The notes under the pieces are model-generated. The model saw only the letters and a list, made by a program, of their open reading frames with translations, was not told where the DNA came from and did not search any database. A program made the translations under genes and the position numbers. DNA of 9,169 nucleotides from Pseudobdellovibrio sp. (GTDB lineage Bacteria > Bdellovibrionota > Bdellovibrionia > Bdellovibrionales > Bdellovibrionaceae): assembly GCA_025449725.1 (NCBI GenBank), contig JANWIU010000055.1, forward strand, positions 1-9,169. The letters run 5' to 3'. Below are positions 7,947 to 9,169 of the stretch, piece after piece; position 1 is the stretch's first letter, and every line of letters starts with the position of its first letter.

Positions 7947-9169
7947 ATGGAAGATCTCGGGCGAATAAAGTTATTTGAATATAAAATTCGCCTATTTCAG
8001 GATGGAAACCAGTTCTACGAAAATACTTTTAAGCATCATGTGATCGTTATTGGCCGTGAAGACGATTGCGATTTAGTTATTCAGGATAAGTCCATTTCGC
8101 GTAAGCATTTACGGTTGGACGTCGACATTGAAAAATTTTACGTCACCGATATGGGTTCTTCAAACGGCACGTTTGTCGACAACGTAAAAATTGAAGGCCG
8201 AACAAGAATCGGATCAGGCTCACATATCCGGGCCGGTAAAATTACAATTCAGGTAGAAATTCCTGAAGTTAAAATGGAAGAGCTTAAAGACTTAGGCAAA
8301 AAATATTCTAAGTCTAACGATGAAGTGGCAGAGATCACCTTATCTAAGATCGCCCTTCATGTTGAAGACCGTTTAGAGAACACCAGAAACCAAGCTGATA
8401 TCATGGCCGTCGTCGACAAGCACTTTGTTGAAGAAATGGCTAAGTATCATCCGGGTTCAAGCAAGTATATCAGTAAAAAAATTGAAGCATTGGTTTTATG
8501 GAATAAGCAAATTTTCGATGTTGATGAATTCGGCTATCGCGATACGATTACCGTAGGGCCCAGTTACGATGATTCTCTTCATATTCCGGGCATGCCATTT
8601 ACGTGGGTGTTAAGCGAATATGAACTGAATGAGGCCGTCTTTACTGTTCCAAAAAATCTGGATGTTTTCGCAATTCGTGGAGCCGATTACCTTTCACGCC
8701 AGCAATTGGTTGCTGAAAAGCGAATGCGTGAAGACCAGGATACAATTCAAATTCAGATTTCTCACTATGATGTTTTGCGGGTTGAAATCAACGAGAATAC
8801 CCAACTTTATTTCAGATACGTTCCTTCCACTGTGGAACTGGAATCTAAAAAACTTTTAAACCCTGACGTTCTGATCAAAAAAGCCTTGGTCACCTCGTTT
8901 ATTATTCATATGGTGTTGTCTTTAATTTTCTTCTTAATTCCGAAGGAAAAACTGGTTCCCAAAAAGCCGGTTGAAGAGCCTCCGCGAATTGCGAAATTGA
9001 TTGTTGAAGAAAAAAAGATAGAACCGCCGGTGATCCCACCGGTTATTCCGGAGCCAGAGCCACCGAAGCCAGAGCCGGAACCAGAACCGCCTAAGCCAGA
9101 GCCGGAACCGCCTAAGCCGGAACCTCAACCGGAGCCGCCAAAACCGGAGCCGCCGAAGCCAATTAAAAA
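7947..9169 (+). CDS. FHA-domain, single-TM, proline-rich TonB-like protein, GltG (NfsG)-like, N-terminal 407 codons (partial)
   Basis: The frame is open from ATG at 7947 to the right edge with no stop. An FHA domain occupies about residues 8-105 with all core phosphothreonine-binding positions present: Gly36-Arg37, Ser51-x-x-His54 and Asn73-Gly74-Thr75 in the string MGSSNGTFVDN. A charged helical linker follows (about 110-198). A second beta-rich module lies at about 199-293, starting ITVGPSYDDSLHIPG and ending LYFRYVPS. A single transmembrane helix spans 313-332 (ALVTSFIIHMVLSLIFFLIP), with the N-terminus probably cytoplasmic. Beyond it are PPRIAKLIVEEK and a Pro-Glu-Pro-Lys repeat region from 368. 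FHA, one TM and a proline-rich arm is the plan I recall for GltG, which ends in a TonB-like AgmX/PglI C-terminal domain; that end would lie off the window. The start abuts the preceding stop with only a weak upstream GAAG, so translation probably depends on coupling. The architecture is clear; the GltG name is inferred from it and from the neighbours. Confidence 0.85.
   Translation, partial: MEDLGRIKLFEYKIRLFQDGNQFYENTFKHHVIVIGREDDCDLVIQDKSISRKHLRLDVDIEKFYVTDMGSSNGTFVDNVKIEGRTRIGSGSHIRAGKITIQVEIPEVKMEELKDLGKKYSKSNDEVAEITLSKIALHVEDRLENTRNQADIMAVVDKHFVEEMAKYHPGSSKYISKKIEALVLWNKQIFDVDEFGYRDTITVGPSYDDSLHIPGMPFTWVLSEYELNEAVFTVPKNLDVFAIRGADYLSRQQLVAEKRMREDQDTIQIQISHYDVLRVEINENTQLYFRYVPSTVELESKKLLNPDVLIKKALVTSFIIHMVLSLIFFLIPKEKLVPKKPVEEPPRIAKLIVEEKKIEPPVIPPVIPEPEPPKPEPEPEPPKPEPEPPKPEPQPEPPKPEPPKPIK
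9048..9161 (+). repeat. Coding repeat for a Pro-Glu-Pro-Lys periplasmic arm
   Basis: Residues 368-405 of the FHA protein are irregular copies of the unit PEPEPPKP (for example EPEPPKPEPEPEPPKPEPEP), encoded by near-repeats such as CCGCCTAAGCCAGAGCCGGA. Alternating Pro with acidic and basic residues gives a stiff extended chain, as in TonB, suited to crossing the periplasm. The repeat continues nearly to the window edge, so its full length is unknown. Synonymous codons vary among copies, so part of the similarity may be selected at protein level. Confidence 0.85.

Noticed and set aside
8934..9128. Minus-strand open frame rich in Arg, Leu, Trp and Phe
   Set aside because: It is the antisense reading of the Pro/Glu/Lys repeat of the FHA protein; the odd composition follows from the repeated codons.
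7947..9169. A classical TonB energiser for siderophore uptake
   Set aside because: The proline-rich arm is TonB-like, but the N-terminal FHA domain, the second beta module and the neighbouring TPR and small barrel genes do not fit TonB-ExbBD transport; there is no TonB-dependent receptor plug or large barrel nearby.

Overview
The window looks like it comes from a Bdellovibrionota- or Myxococcota-type bacterium (former Deltaproteobacteria) of moderate-to-low GC, roughly low forties by eye. This rests on gene content: tandem outer-membrane barrels, periplasmic TPR proteins and an FHA/proline-rich inner-membrane protein in the arrangement of the Myxococcus Glt (gliding) and Nfs (spore coat) machines. 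The AT-leaning composition fits a Bdellovibrio-like predator better than a high-GC myxobacterium. The taxon is an inference.

Layout: positions 1-1710 on the minus strand hold the first 570 codons of isoleucyl-tRNA synthetase (ileS), starting at a TTG and running off the left edge. Positions 1711-1922 form a divergent intergenic region that must carry both promoters. From 1923 to the right edge there is one tightly packed plus-strand operon of five genes: two small outer-membrane beta-barrels (1923-2654 and 2644-3264), a 490-residue secreted TPR protein (3257-4729), a 1090-residue secreted TPR protein (4674-7946), and the first 407 codons of an FHA-domain, single-TM, proline-rich TonB-like protein (7947 to beyond 9169). 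The last gene has no stop codon in the window.

Every junction in the operon overlaps or abuts: 11-nt, 8-nt and 56-nt overlaps, then TAG directly followed by ATG in the same frame. This suggests translational coupling and a complex made in fixed proportions. Read together, the genes describe a trans-envelope assembly: an FHA sensor in the cytoplasm, one inner-membrane helix, a periplasm-crossing proline-rich arm, soluble TPR scaffolds in the periplasm, and two barrels in the outer membrane. The order A-B-C-D-G matches my recollection of the myxobacterial nfs/glt core, but without an E-type TPR lipoprotein between D and G. The motor genes (AglRQS, TolQR/MotAB-like) are not in view. I see no RNA genes, mobile elements, CRISPR arrays or convincing terminators.
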